A stretch of DNA of 64,000 nt from the NCBI RefSeq assembly GCF_024054565.1, contig NZ_JAMXLR010000077.1, forward strand, positions 271,083 through 335,082, in the 5' to 3' direction. The DNA comes from Aeoliella straminimaris. Its GTDB lineage: Bacteria > Planctomycetota > Planctomycetia > Pirellulales > Lacipirellulaceae. Of this stretch, positions 27,370-35,792 are shown piece by piece (position 1 is the stretch's first letter; each line of letters starts with the position of its first letter). The notes beneath the pieces were generated by a model. That model searched no databases. It was not told where the DNA came from and was given only the letters and a program-made list of their open reading frames with translations. The translations under genes and the position numbers were made by a program.

Positions 27370-27413
27370 AGGTCATGGCAGGACGACGGATCGACCTGCC
27401 ATGACCTTTTTTT
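27370..27413 (+). terminator. Rho-independent terminator
   Basis: A perfect 13-bp stem (27370-27382 with 27395-27407) is followed by seven T residues. It serves transcripts from the left, most likely that of the MFS gene. Immediately upstream (27341-27356) there is a 16-base perfect palindrome centred on CAGCTG. Its T-run faces the converging TPR gene, which ends 17 bases away. Confidence 0.85.
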
Positions 27414-27429
27414 ATTGCGCCAGCGGCGG

Positions 27430-28842
27430 CTACTTCTTCAGCCCGGCGAGCAGCGCTTCGGCTTCGTTGCGATGCACGAAGATACCCTGTTGGTTCTTCA
27501 GAGCGCCTTCGAGGATGTTGCGGGCCACATCGTCGCGATTCTGCTCGGCCAGCAACTTGGCCACGATCAGCGACGAATCCTGGTTCAGGGCGCCCAGCCG
27601 CAGACCGTTCTGGTAAGCCCGGTTGGCTTCGGTACCGTTTCCGCGTTTGCGAAGCACCCAGGCCAGGGTGATGTTCGCGTCGGCGTTGTTCTGGTTGAGC
27701 TGCTGGTTGATGCGGGCGAGCTGCTCGGCGCGGGCCTGATCGTCGCTGTCTTCGCTGTCGATCAGCAGCAGGGCGAGCAGATTGCTGGCATCGCGATTAC
27801 CGGGGGCCAGGGTCAACGTGCGGTTGTAGTGAGTCTTGGCTTCGTCCATCTTGCCAGTCATCTCCGCCACCACGCCACTGAGCAGCGCGACTTGAGGCGA
27901 ATCGGGCTGTGCCTTGCGGGCGGCGGTCAGCACGGAGGCCGCCTCATCCAACTTGCCGTTGCGGGTGAGCCACTCGCTGTAGGCGACCAGCGTTGTCTCG
28001 TCGTTGGGGTTCTTCTTGTAGGCTTCCTGGAAGGCCTTCTGCGCCTTGGAGCGATAGGTGTCGGCCGTTTTCGTGTCTTCCGCACTCGCGGCCAGTTGCT
28101 GATACATGGAAGCGGCCGAGACGAAAGGCGAGGGCAGTTCGTCGTTGATGCCCTTGGCCTTTGTGAAGGAGTCGTAGCCATCTTGCTCGCGACCCTGCAT
28201 GAACAGCACCGCGCCCAGGCGATTGTGAGCATTGGCCTCATCGGGATCGGCTTCGATCCATGCGCGGATATCCTTCTCCGCGGCTTCCCAATCGCGCCAC
28301 CGCTGCAGCACGGTGGAACGGCCGGCCCGACCGCGAATGACGAACTTCCGCTTGCGGAGCTCGTTGGCCTCGTACTTGTCGGTCAGGGCGATGGCCTTGT
28401 CGTACAGGGCGAGTGCCTCGACCGCCTGGCCTTGCCGGTTGGCCTGGTCGGCCAGCAGCAGGTAGGGCTCGGGATCGTCGGGCACGTCGCGGGCGGTAAT
28501 CTCCAGGGCTCGCAAACCCGACTCGTTCTGATTGCTCAGGAAGTACAGCTTGGCCAGCATCAAGTCGGCCGGCGGCAGGCGATCGTCCTTCCGCTTGGCT
28601 GCTTCGAGGAACTGCTGGGCGCCGAGTACATCTTTGTTCTGGTAGCGGCGGATCGCCTCTTGGATGTCCGAATAACGCTGGGCGTCTGGATCGCTCACCG
28701 CGTCGCCAATCAGCGCTTCGGAGGTGATCTGTGCGGTGGCCGCCCGGGCACCAATCAGCATGGCGGTGACAGCCAACAGGGCCACGCCCAGGCGGGGAGC
28801 CAAGTGAAGGGTTAAATGGTAGCGATCAGTAGTTGTCGCCAT
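27430..28842 (-). CDS. Exported tetratricopeptide-repeat protein
   Basis: 470 residues. The N-terminus is basic and then hydrophobic (LGVALLAVTAMLIGARAATA), fitting a signal peptide or an anchor. The rest is a string of TPR helices; the best repeats are PEPYLLLADQANRQGQAVEA, ANAHNRLGAVLFMQGREQDG, TTLVAYSEWLTRNGKLDEAA, PQVALLSGVVAEMTGKMDEA and ANITLAWVLRKRGNGTEANR. TPR arrays mediate protein-protein contacts, here probably in the periplasm or on the membrane. No partner gene is adjacent. The gene converges with the MFS gene and diverges from the ABC permease gene across a 300-base gap. Confidence 0.88.
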   Translation of the reverse strand: MATTTDRYHLTLHLAPRLGVALLAVTAMLIGARAATAQITSEALIGDAVSDPDAQRYSDIQEAIRRYQNKDVLGAQQFLEAAKRKDDRLPPADLMLAKLYFLSNQNESGLRALEITARDVPDDPEPYLLLADQANRQGQAVEALALYDKAIALTDKYEANELRKRKFVIRGRAGRSTVLQRWRDWEAAEKDIRAWIEADPDEANAHNRLGAVLFMQGREQDGYDSFTKAKGINDELPSPFVSAASMYQQLAASAEDTKTADTYRSKAQKAFQEAYKKNPNDETTLVAYSEWLTRNGKLDEAASVLTAARKAQPDSPQVALLSGVVAEMTGKMDEAKTHYNRTLTLAPGNRDASNLLALLLIDSEDSDDQARAEQLARINQQLNQNNADANITLAWVLRKRGNGTEANRAYQNGLRLGALNQDSSLIVAKLLAEQNRDDVARNILEGALKNQQGIFVHRNEAEALLAGLKK

Positions 28843-29142
28843 GGAGGTGGGTCCTTTGATTTGCTATGCGGGGGTGTGCGGGTACAAGCTGGGGCCGGCA
28901 AGCCGAAGAGTGCGGAGGTAAACGCCGCCCTGCTTAGATTCTATGCAAAAGTCCCCAACTACGCACCCGGCAAGGGAAGATCGCAGGGGGTTTCGTTAGC
29001 ACTAGATAAAGTTGTACGGATTGTACCGGCTATAGGTTCGCGCGGCCGCTCGACCCTCCGCCCGTGCGAGCCTATATTTTAAGTCGTGCCGACCCGACAC
29101 CCTCGATTGGCGCGGCGGTTTTTCAGTTTTCCCCCTCCCGCG

Positions 29143-30984
29143 ATGCTCAGCGAGGCACCTTTGTTCATCGGGCCGGTATTCACACGCGAGGCGATGACCG
29201 CACCGCGTGGTGCGCGATTCTACGCGGTACCTGCCGTGGCGGTTGGCACGCTGCTCTGCCTGCTGTGGACCTATTGGCAGATTGTCACCGGCAGCCAACC
29301 CTCGCAGACCGCTGGCATGTCGGCCCGGTTTGGGTCGGAGGTATTCGCCCTGCTGGCCCCGCTGGAGATGGCCGTCGCGATGCTGATGGCCGCGGTGCTC
29401 ACGTCCGCCGCGGTGGCGCAGGAGAAGGACCGCAAGACCCTGATTCTGCTGCTGCTTTCGCGGCTTACCAATAGCGAGTTGGTCCTCGGCCGGTTGTTGG
29501 CCAGCCTGCTGGTGGTGCTGGTGGTGGTGGCCGCCGCGGTACCATTCTTCTTCCTGCTGGTGCTCCTGGGAGGCATCTCCTACGGACAGGTGGCTCGCGT
29601 GACGGCCGTCACCGTGATGAGCGCCCTGGCCGCCGGTAGCCTGGGGTCGACCCTGGCCCTGTGGCGTGACAAGACGTTTCAGGCACTGGCCATGACCTTC
29701 CTGGCGCTGATGCTGTGGCTGCTGGCCTGGGAGGGCGTAGCCACCGGCGCGTTGGGCGAGACCGTCTTGGGCGTCAACGCCGAAGCGCTGGCCACCGCCA
29801 TGAGTCCCTGGCGGGCCGTCCTGGCCGCAGCCCAATCGGACTTGTTCGCCACGATGCCGGGTACGCCCACCCTGTTCGGGTTGCCACCGGTGAGGGCATT
29901 CCTGGTTACTTCGGCGATTGGCATCGTGGTGCTGAACGGGCTGGCCATCGGGTTGGTGCGAGTGTGGAATCCGTCGCGCGAAACTCGCACTCAGGAGCGT
30001 GAGGAGGACGAAGCCCGCGCCATTTGGAGCCAACCACAAGCCGACGACGCGGCGAACACCGCCGCGCGGGCCGAGGCCCACCGTGCGCCAGGCCGAGTGC
30101 GCGAGGTCTGGGACAATCCCATCCTGTGGCGCGAGATCCGTACGGGGGCGTACGGCAAGAAGATCCTGATCATCCGCCTGGGGTACCTGGTGGTCGTGGC
30201 CCTGTCGGCCTTGGCGCTACACACGTTGTTGACCGGCGACACCGGACCGGTCGAACTGGGGCTCACCATTCCTGCGGCCGCCAAGCCGCTTGCGCCGCTC
30301 ATGGCGTTGAGCGTGGTGCTGGTTAACGCCCTGGCAGTGACATCGCTGACCAGCGAACGCGACAGCCGCGCGCTCGATCTGCTGTTGGTGACCGATCTGA
30401 CGCCCAAGGAGATCATCTTTGGCAAGTTGGGAGGCGTCATCTACAACAGCAAGGAGATGCTCATCCTGCCGCTGGTGCTGTGTGGTTACGTCTGGTGGCT
30501 GGGGTATTCCAATCTCGAAAATCTGGTGTTCCTGATCATTGGCTACCTGGTGATGCAACTGTTCGCAGCCGTGTTGGGGTTGCATTGCGGTATGACTTAC
30601 CTCAACTCGCGGCAGGCCGCCGGCGTGAGCGTCGGCACGTTGCTCTATTTGTTCATCGGCATCCTGGTCTGCATGCGGATGATGGTCGCCGCGGGGGACA
30701 ATTTCCTGACTCAGTTGCCAACCTTCGCGGGGTTCATCCTCGGCGGCGGATTGGCAATGTACGTGGCGCTCGGCTGGAGGCTCGACTCCAAGGCCTTGAG
30801 GCTGGCATGCGGACTCGCCCCCTTCGCCACATTCTATGTCATCACCAGCTTTCTCGAACAACAGTACGGGTCGGTCTTCTTCGTCACGGTGGTCGCCTAT
30901 GGCTTCGCCACCGCCGCGATGCTGGTCCCCGCGGTAGCCGAGTTCGACGTGGCCACCGGACGAACAGGCGAGCGTACCGGCTAA
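29143..30984 (+). CDS. ABC-2-type transporter permease, two fused permease units
   Basis: 613 residues from the ATG at 29143; the longer frame has no supporting start signal. It contains two sets of about six hydrophobic helices, each preceded by the same type of entry motif: GPVFTREAMTAPRGARF in the first half and NPILWREIRTGAYGKKILII in the second. Both halves also contain a conserved coupling-type segment (VAQEKDRKTLILLLLSRLTN and TSERDSRALDLLLVTDLTPK). The protein therefore looks like an internal duplication that supplies both membrane halves of an exporter. The ATPase subunit is not encoded next to it, so it must come from elsewhere or the gene pair has been split. Substrate unknown. Confidence 0.82.
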   Translation: MLSEAPLFIGPVFTREAMTAPRGARFYAVPAVAVGTLLCLLWTYWQIVTGSQPSQTAGMSARFGSEVFALLAPLEMAVAMLMAAVLTSAAVAQEKDRKTLILLLLSRLTNSELVLGRLLASLLVVLVVVAAAVPFFFLLVLLGGISYGQVARVTAVTVMSALAAGSLGSTLALWRDKTFQALAMTFLALMLWLLAWEGVATGALGETVLGVNAEALATAMSPWRAVLAAAQSDLFATMPGTPTLFGLPPVRAFLVTSAIGIVVLNGLAIGLVRVWNPSRETRTQEREEDEARAIWSQPQADDAANTAARAEAHRAPGRVREVWDNPILWREIRTGAYGKKILIIRLGYLVVVALSALALHTLLTGDTGPVELGLTIPAAAKPLAPLMALSVVLVNALAVTSLTSERDSRALDLLLVTDLTPKEIIFGKLGGVIYNSKEMLILPLVLCGYVWWLGYSNLENLVFLIIGYLVMQLFAAVLGLHCGMTYLNSRQAAGVSVGTLLYLFIGILVCMRMMVAAGDNFLTQLPTFAGFILGGGLAMYVALGWRLDSKALRLACGLAPFATFYVITSFLEQQYGSVFFVTVVAYGFATAAMLVPAVAEFDVATGRTGERTG

Positions 30985-31021
30985 CTTTCAGGCTGACATC
31001 CCACGCGCGAGACCGCTGCCC

Positions 31022-31468
31022 ATGTCACACGTATTTGTTTATGGCACCTTAATCGCGCCGGAGATGATCAGCGCCGTGACGGGCCAGTTGTTCCACGGCA
31101 CCACGGCTGTGGCGCCAGGCTTCAAGCGGGCCTATCTCACGGAGCGAGTCTATCCCGGCATCGTGGTGGACCCCGCGAGCGAGGTGGAGGGACTCGTCTA
31201 CTTGGACGTGGACGAAGAGTCGCTTCGCCGGCTCGACTATTTCGAGGGACCAGAGTACGTGCGTGGTACCTTGGCCGTTCGATTGGAAGATGGACGCCAG
31301 GTGCAGGCCCAGGCCTATATCATTCCCGCGGCCAATGGTCATCTAATGACCGAGCGGCCCTGGAGCGTGGAGTACTTCGTGGCCCAGGACCTCAGCGGCT
31401 TCGTCGAACGCGCTAGGCTCTGCATGGAAAACTACGAGCCCGGCAAGGCACCCAACCGCGTTCCATAG
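31022..31468 (+). CDS. Gamma-glutamylcyclotransferase (AIG2-like) family protein
   Basis: 148 residues, cytoplasmic. The family signature is visible: an N-terminal strand with VFVYGTL (residues 5-10), a middle segment VEGLVYLDVDEESLRRLDYFEG with the conserved Glu75 that acts as general acid/base in this fold, and a strand QVQAQAYI. Proteins of the GGCT/AIG2 fold convert gamma-glutamyl compounds to 5-oxoproline, though many bacterial members have unknown substrates. The gene begins 37 bases after the ABC permease, so co-transcription is possible, but no functional link is clear. Confidence 0.85.
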   Translation: MSHVFVYGTLIAPEMISAVTGQLFHGTTAVAPGFKRAYLTERVYPGIVVDPASEVEGLVYLDVDEESLRRLDYFEGPEYVRGTLAVRLEDGRQVQAQAYIIPAANGHLMTERPWSVEYFVAQDLSGFVERARLCMENYEPGKAPNRVP

Positions 31469-31556
31469 GGTGCCTCATGGTCCTCCATCGCCGGGGTCGG
31501 TAAGATGAACTTATCGGCTCTCCGACCACCGACCCCAGAATCCCTCGCTCTTCCTC

Positions 31557-31985
31557 ATGCCCCAGTTTTACGACAAGCATGGCCTTCGCTTCGCCTACCC
31601 CGACAACTGGACGGTCGAGGAGGACGCCCAGGGCACGGCCGACGCTGCGGTCACCGTCACCAGTGAGCATACAGCGTTCTGGTCGGTCATGCTGTATCGC
31701 GGCGAGCGGGATCTCGAGCACTTGGCCGGCACCGTGGTCGGGGCCCTCAAGTCGGAGTATCCGCAGGTAGAGGTCGACGAAGTCAACATTATGAGCGACG
31801 GCGCACCGGTCTGCGGCTACGACCTGAGCTTTTCCTACGTCGACCTGCTGAACACCGCTTGCGTGCGGGCATTCTATCATGCTGGCGATACCTACGTGGT
31901 GCTGAGCCAGACCGAGGACCACGAGCTGGCTGCGGTCGAGCCCGTGTTCGCCGCCATGACGGCCAGCCTGACCCGCGAAATGTAA
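31557..31985 (+). CDS. Conserved hypothetical protein, DcrB/PsbP-like
   Basis: 142 residues without signal peptide or membrane segment. The opening YDKHGLRFAYPDNWTVEED is typical of DcrB/PsbP-fold proteins, in which a folded strand carries the pattern F.YP..W.v. The end FYHAGDTYVVLSQTEDHEL and AVEPVFAAMTASL also fit this alpha/beta fold. No ligand or catalytic residues can be named. It is followed after 8 bases by a hairpin terminator. A 9-bp imperfect hairpin (GGGGTCGGT / ACCGACCCC) lies in the short gap before it. Confidence 0.7.
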   Translation: MPQFYDKHGLRFAYPDNWTVEEDAQGTADAAVTVTSEHTAFWSVMLYRGERDLEHLAGTVVGALKSEYPQVEVDEVNIMSDGAPVCGYDLSFSYVDLLNTACVRAFYHAGDTYVVLSQTEDHELAAVEPVFAAMTASLTREM

Positions 31986-31993
31986 CCGGGCGG

Positions 31994-32022
31994 CCGGATT
32001 GTAGGACTTACAATCCGGTTTT
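31994..32022 (+). terminator. Rho-independent terminator
   Basis: A perfect 10-bp stem (CCGGATTGTA with TACAATCCGG) is followed by four T residues, 8 bases after the preceding stop codon. Confidence 0.8.
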
Positions 32023-32126
32023 GGTCATAGTTTGCAATTCTTACCGCTGGCTGCCCGCGGGTACTATTGTCGTAAAACCCTGAAAAACCAGGGTGCGAAC
32101 ATTTCTTTGGCGCCGCCACTCGCTTT

Positions 32127-32142
32127 TGGCACGCCCCGTGCA
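32127..32142 (+). promoter_or_regulatory. Candidate sigma-54 promoter
   Basis: TGGCAC (32127-32132) and TGCA (32139-32142) place GG and GC exactly ten bases apart, as in the -24/-12 consensus TGGCACG-N4-TTGCA; one T of TTGC is a G. It faces the gene-free stretch that ends with a strong terminator. Confidence 0.5.
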
Positions 32143-32152
32143 TTAACCTTCC

Positions 32153-32401
32153 GACAGTCTCCAATGCCCCGCACGACCGGCCGAGGGCGCGGCCTTCGGC
32201 CGGTCTGCTAAGGCAACCCAGGGGACCACACACAACGTTCAACTCCTTTCTCCGGAAAAGTTCGCGCACGACAGAGCCGCCCACACTTGCAGAATTTGCC
32301 ACCAAGGTACGGTGGCCATCGCCCGCCACGGGAAACTGCACAACAGCGGCCAAAGAGAACCCGGTTGGCATCCTCGCAGGGCCAACCGGGTTCTTTGTTT
32401 T
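32153..32401 (+). ncRNA. Candidate structured non-coding RNA ending in a strong terminator
   Basis: Between the terminator at 32.02 kb and the patatin gene at 32.56 kb there is no credible gene, yet the sequence contains a candidate sigma-54 promoter about 12 bases before the left end, a perfect 10-bp hairpin (GACCGGCCGA with TCGGCCGGTC), and at the right end a 14-bp stem (32356-32369 with 32381-32394) followed by TTGTTTT. The inferred transcript is about 250 bases. I do not recognise tmRNA, 6S, RNase P or SRP features. A 15-codon frame starts at 32164 (MPRTTGRGRGLRPVC) and could be a leader peptide instead. The RNA itself is inference from promoter, structure and terminator. Confidence 0.4.
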
Positions 32402-32559
32402 ATGCGTGCACCGCCCAGGGAGGCAGACCGCCAGACTCCGCCGCCTGCGCTACGACCAGGCATGCTGCTCCTCCGGTTCGCTAGCACCGATTGCCATTGG
32501 CCGTTGGTGCGGGAAACGGTACCCTCGGCCCCCCGAGTTTCTCGGCTGCACGCTAGCGC

Positions 32560-34458
32560 ATGCGCGTGCAACATGCACTGAGGGCCAAGCTGGTGACTTG
32601 CTTACCGATCCATATCCGTCGCAGCAATTTGTTCGGGTCGTTGTCCGATGCCGAGGTGCGCGACATCCTCGCTTCGTGTCGTACCGTGACGCTGCACAGC
32701 GGACAGCTCGCCTGCCGGCAGGGCGAAGTCGGTGAGAGCATGTTTGTCATCGTCAGCGGCCGCGTGAGCATCAGCATCGATCAGCCGGGCGGCGGGCAGC
32801 GCGTGCTCAATCACTTGCGACCTGGCGATCACTTCGGCGAGATGTCGCTGTTGGTGGGCGGATCGCGGTCGGCCAACGTCACGGCCGTCATGGATACCGA
32901 ACTGCTGGAACTCACCCGCAGCGACTTCGAACGCAGCCTGGCTCGAGTGCCGGGGTTTGCCGCCAACTTGTGTCGTTCGCTGGGCCAGTGGCTGCAGGGG
33001 CAGATCAGCGGTGGACCACGGCACGAACAGATGCACGTGGCCGTCGTGCGGGGCGGGACCGCGGCCGCTCGGTTGACCCCACAAATCGCTACCACGGTCG
33101 CCGCCGAAGGCGGCAAGTTGCACGTGCTGAGCGATCAGTCGCCGGGCCTTCTAGTGTCGGACTGGCGGCGCGTGAAAGAGGGACCAGACTTCGAAAAGAG
33201 TCTGCTGGGCAACCTGTCGGCCGCCGTGGCATCCAACCGACGAACCGTAGTCGACATCGACCATCTGCATGCCACCTCCGGACTATTGATGCAACATGAG
33301 CTGGTGCTGTGGGTTCTGGATCACGACAACCCCAGGCAATGTCAGCAATCGCTCGATCGATTGAGCTCGCTGCTCACCGCCACGCCAAGCGGATTGGCCG
33401 AGCGCATCCAGTTGGTTGAAGTGTTCCGCGACAACGACCAACTTCCACCGGTCCTCAAACTTCCCAGCGAGTTGACCAGCCAGCCGTTTCGGCAGCCTGT
33501 GCTCCGCGTACAACACAGCGGCGGGCAAGAGCCTGAATTCCACCCCCGCGATCTGGCGCGGCTGATTCGCACGATGCGCGGCATCCAGGTCGGACTGGCG
33601 CTGGGAGGTGGCGGTGCCCGGGGCATTGCTCACCTGGGCGTACTGGAAGTGCTGGAGCGCGAAGGCATCTACTTCGATCGCGTTGCCGGAACCAGCGCCG
33701 GCGCTATCGTGGCCACGGCCTACGCTGCGGGTATTCCGCTCCAGCGCATTCGCAGCGTATTCGAACGCGAGATGACCCCACCGCGGTCGATTGCCTGGCT
33801 GCCGAAGTCGCGGCAATGGTACATGTTGGGCGTCTTTCGATTGGGGCTGGCAGAGAAGAAGTTCCGCCGCTACTTGAATCATTACTCTTTCGACGAGTTG
33901 CTGACCCCGGCCCAGACTGTCACGGTCGACCTGATCAGTGGCGAGCATCGTATCCGCGAAGCGGGCGACGTCGTAAGGTCGGTGCTCGAGAGCATCAATC
34001 ATCCCGTGTTCGGGGCGCCCATCCTGCGCGATGGCGAAGCACTCGTCGATGGCGGCGTGTTGATGAACGTGCCGGTTACCGCTCTGCGGCAAAAGGGCGT
34101 CGACTTCAGCGTGGCCGTGGATGTCAGCAAGCAGCTCTCGCGAGACTTCGCTGGCAACACCAGCGAAACGGCCACCGCCAAGATGCGCAAACCGGGCTAC
34201 TTGAGCACGCTATTGCGTGTGACCGATGTCGAGCTCATCAACCTCGCCAGGCTGCATGGTTCGCAGTGCGACTTTCTGTTTGCTCCCGATACCGCGGAGT
34301 TCCCATTCGACGACTTCACCCAGGCCGAGGGCTTGGTCGAAGCGGGGCGGCGGGCCGCCGAGGCCGATGTACCCCGGCTGAAAGAGGCCCTCGCCCGCGT
34401 CCTGTCCTGGGATCGCCCGCTCTCTGCGACCTCGTCGTCGTCGCAGCAGGTTGCCTAG
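32560..34458 (+). CDS. Patatin-like phospholipase with N-terminal cyclic-nucleotide-binding domain
   Basis: 632 residues. The N-terminal part (about 20-150) is a cNMP-binding-type domain: GESMFVIVSGRVSI, LRPGDHFGEMSLLVGGSRSA with the phosphate-binding-cassette pattern GEMSLL..SRSA. The C-terminal part is a patatin/NTE-type lipase with the oxyanion motif GGGGARG (349-355), the nucleophile GTSAG (Ser379) and the catalytic Asp in DGG (Asp497). The domain order, cNMP-binding then patatin, matches the neuropathy-target-esterase branch found in many bacteria. It probably hydrolyses (lyso)phospholipids at the membrane surface under nucleotide or ligand control. A region of about 180 residues between the domains is not assigned. 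The start has no clear ribosome-binding site; ATGs further in are possible. Confidence 0.9.
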   Translation: MRVQHALRAKLVTCLPIHIRRSNLFGSLSDAEVRDILASCRTVTLHSGQLACRQGEVGESMFVIVSGRVSISIDQPGGGQRVLNHLRPGDHFGEMSLLVGGSRSANVTAVMDTELLELTRSDFERSLARVPGFAANLCRSLGQWLQGQISGGPRHEQMHVAVVRGGTAAARLTPQIATTVAAEGGKLHVLSDQSPGLLVSDWRRVKEGPDFEKSLLGNLSAAVASNRRTVVDIDHLHATSGLLMQHELVLWVLDHDNPRQCQQSLDRLSSLLTATPSGLAERIQLVEVFRDNDQLPPVLKLPSELTSQPFRQPVLRVQHSGGQEPEFHPRDLARLIRTMRGIQVGLALGGGGARGIAHLGVLEVLEREGIYFDRVAGTSAGAIVATAYAAGIPLQRIRSVFEREMTPPRSIAWLPKSRQWYMLGVFRLGLAEKKFRRYLNHYSFDELLTPAQTVTVDLISGEHRIREAGDVVRSVLESINHPVFGAPILRDGEALVDGGVLMNVPVTALRQKGVDFSVAVDVSKQLSRDFAGNTSETATAKMRKPGYLSTLLRVTDVELINLARLHGSQCDFLFAPDTAEFPFDDFTQAEGLVEAGRRAAEADVPRLKEALARVLSWDRPLSATSSSSQQVA

Positions 34459-34598
34459 GCACACCGGTCTGTGGCCAGGGTTCCCCTGTATTTTCCGCAT
34501 TGCATCGGATGGGGATACGCGCGTCCGGTTACGCGATGGGCCCCACCCTGCAAAAAGTGCTTGTTTCCAGCAGGTTGTCGCGCCGTAGCTTCCAAGGT

Positions 34599-34642
34599 TC
34601 CTCATCGAATCTTCATATTGCCTTAACACTGGGGCCTTAACA
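34599..34642 (+). promoter_or_regulatory. Candidate Pho box upstream of pstS
   Basis: Repeats of the type CTCA, CTTCA, CCTTAA recur about every 11 bases (34600, 34611, 34621), and GCCTTAACA occurs twice, 14 bases apart (34620 and 34634). PhoB sites are tandem 11-base repeats, and this lies about 90 bases before pstS in a phoB-containing cluster. The match to any single consensus is weak. Confidence 0.4.
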
Positions 34643-34727
34643 TTGCGAGCTGTGGGTGCTCAGGCGTGGCCAGCTTAGGGGGGCGTCGCACCCAGGAGTT
34701 GCGAATTCATCCCAGTTCGAGGAGTTG

Positions 34728-35708
34728 ATGGTGGAACGGTTACAGAGATTCGGCAGCTTGGCACTGGTTCTCTCGATGGGCCTGGCGATAACAGGCTGTC
34801 GCCGACCTTCGAGCGGTGCGGACGTTCAGGTCGATGGATCCAGCACGGTTTATCCCATCACCGAGGCGGTCGCCGAAGAGATTCGCGACGCGTTTCCCGA
34901 TATTCGCGTCACGGTGGCCAAGAGCGGCACCGGTGGCGGGATGAAGAAGTTCGGCAAGGGCGAAATCGACATCTGCGATGCTTCGCGTGAGATCAAGAGC
35001 GGCGAAGCCGAGGTCTGTAAGGAAAACGGCATCACCTACGACCACTTCATGGTGGCCTACGACGGCATCGCCGTGTGCGTTAACCCCCAGAACGACTGGT
35101 GCGACACCCTGACCGTCGAGCAACTTAAAGACATTTTCAAGCTGGACAGCCCGATCAAGACCTGGAAGGACCTGAACGAAGCGTGGCCCGACGAGGAGAT
35201 CAAGCTCTACGGACCCGGTGCCGATTCGGGTACCTACGATTCGTTCAACGAGCAAGTGCTGGGCAAGGGCACCAAGATCCGGACCGGCTATACCCAGAGC
35301 GAAGAAGATAACGTGCTGGTCAATGGCATCGCGCAAGAGAAGTACGCCCTGGGGTACTTCGGCTTCGCCTACTACGTCGAGAACGAAAGCGACCTGAAAG
35401 TGCTCGCTGTCGATCCCGGCGATGGCAATCCCATCAAACCCACGATGGAGACCATTCGCGAGAAGACCTACGCCCCGCTGTCGCGGCCGCTGTTCATCTA
35501 TGTGAATCTCGATTCGTTCAAGGAGCCCAAGGTCCAGCAGTTCGTGAAGTTCTACTTGGATCACACGGCGGCCCTGTCGAAGGAAGTGGGGTACGTTCCC
35601 GTAGCCGAAGAAATCGCCATCGAGAACCAGGACAAGTTCAGCAAGCTCACCTCGGGTGGTTCTGAAGAAACGGAGAGCTCTGAGGAAGCATCGGAGCCCA
35701 ACGCCTAG
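34728..35708 (+). CDS. pstS: Phosphate ABC transporter substrate-binding lipoprotein PstS
   Basis: 326 residues from the ATG at 34728, just after GAGGAG (a GTG at 34731 is an alternative). The signal ends in the lipobox AITGC with Cys24, so the protein is a membrane-anchored lipoprotein. The binding domain shows the family motifs DGSSTVYPIT, SGTGGGMKKFGKGEIDICDASR and GADSGTYDSF, whose Ser, Thr and Asp residues hold phosphate. The tail is a Ser/Glu-rich stretch. It captures phosphate for the PstCAB importer encoded downstream. A candidate Pho box lies upstream and a strong hairpin lies right after the gene. Confidence 0.95.
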   Translation: MVERLQRFGSLALVLSMGLAITGCRRPSSGADVQVDGSSTVYPITEAVAEEIRDAFPDIRVTVAKSGTGGGMKKFGKGEIDICDASREIKSGEAEVCKENGITYDHFMVAYDGIAVCVNPQNDWCDTLTVEQLKDIFKLDSPIKTWKDLNEAWPDEEIKLYGPGADSGTYDSFNEQVLGKGTKIRTGYTQSEEDNVLVNGIAQEKYALGYFGFAYYVENESDLKVLAVDPGDGNPIKPTMETIREKTYAPLSRPLFIYVNLDSFKEPKVQQFVKFYLDHTAALSKEVGYVPVAEEIAIENQDKFSKLTSGGSEETESSEEASEPNA

Positions 35709-35735
35709 TTCTTACACCGCGGAATCCAATCGGCT

Positions 35736-35765
35736 GGTTTGCGAGCGGTTCTCTGCTCGCAAACC
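35736..35765 (+). promoter_or_regulatory. Intercistronic hairpin between pstS and pstC
   Basis: A perfect 11-bp stem (GGTTTGCGAGC with GCTCGCAAACC, loop of 8) lies 27 bases after the pstS stop. There is no T-run, so it is more likely an mRNA-stabilising or partial-attenuation hairpin that keeps pstS transcripts in excess over pstCAB. Confidence 0.6.
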
Positions 35766-35792
35766 GGTCGTTCGAACTACCTGTCTGGACCT

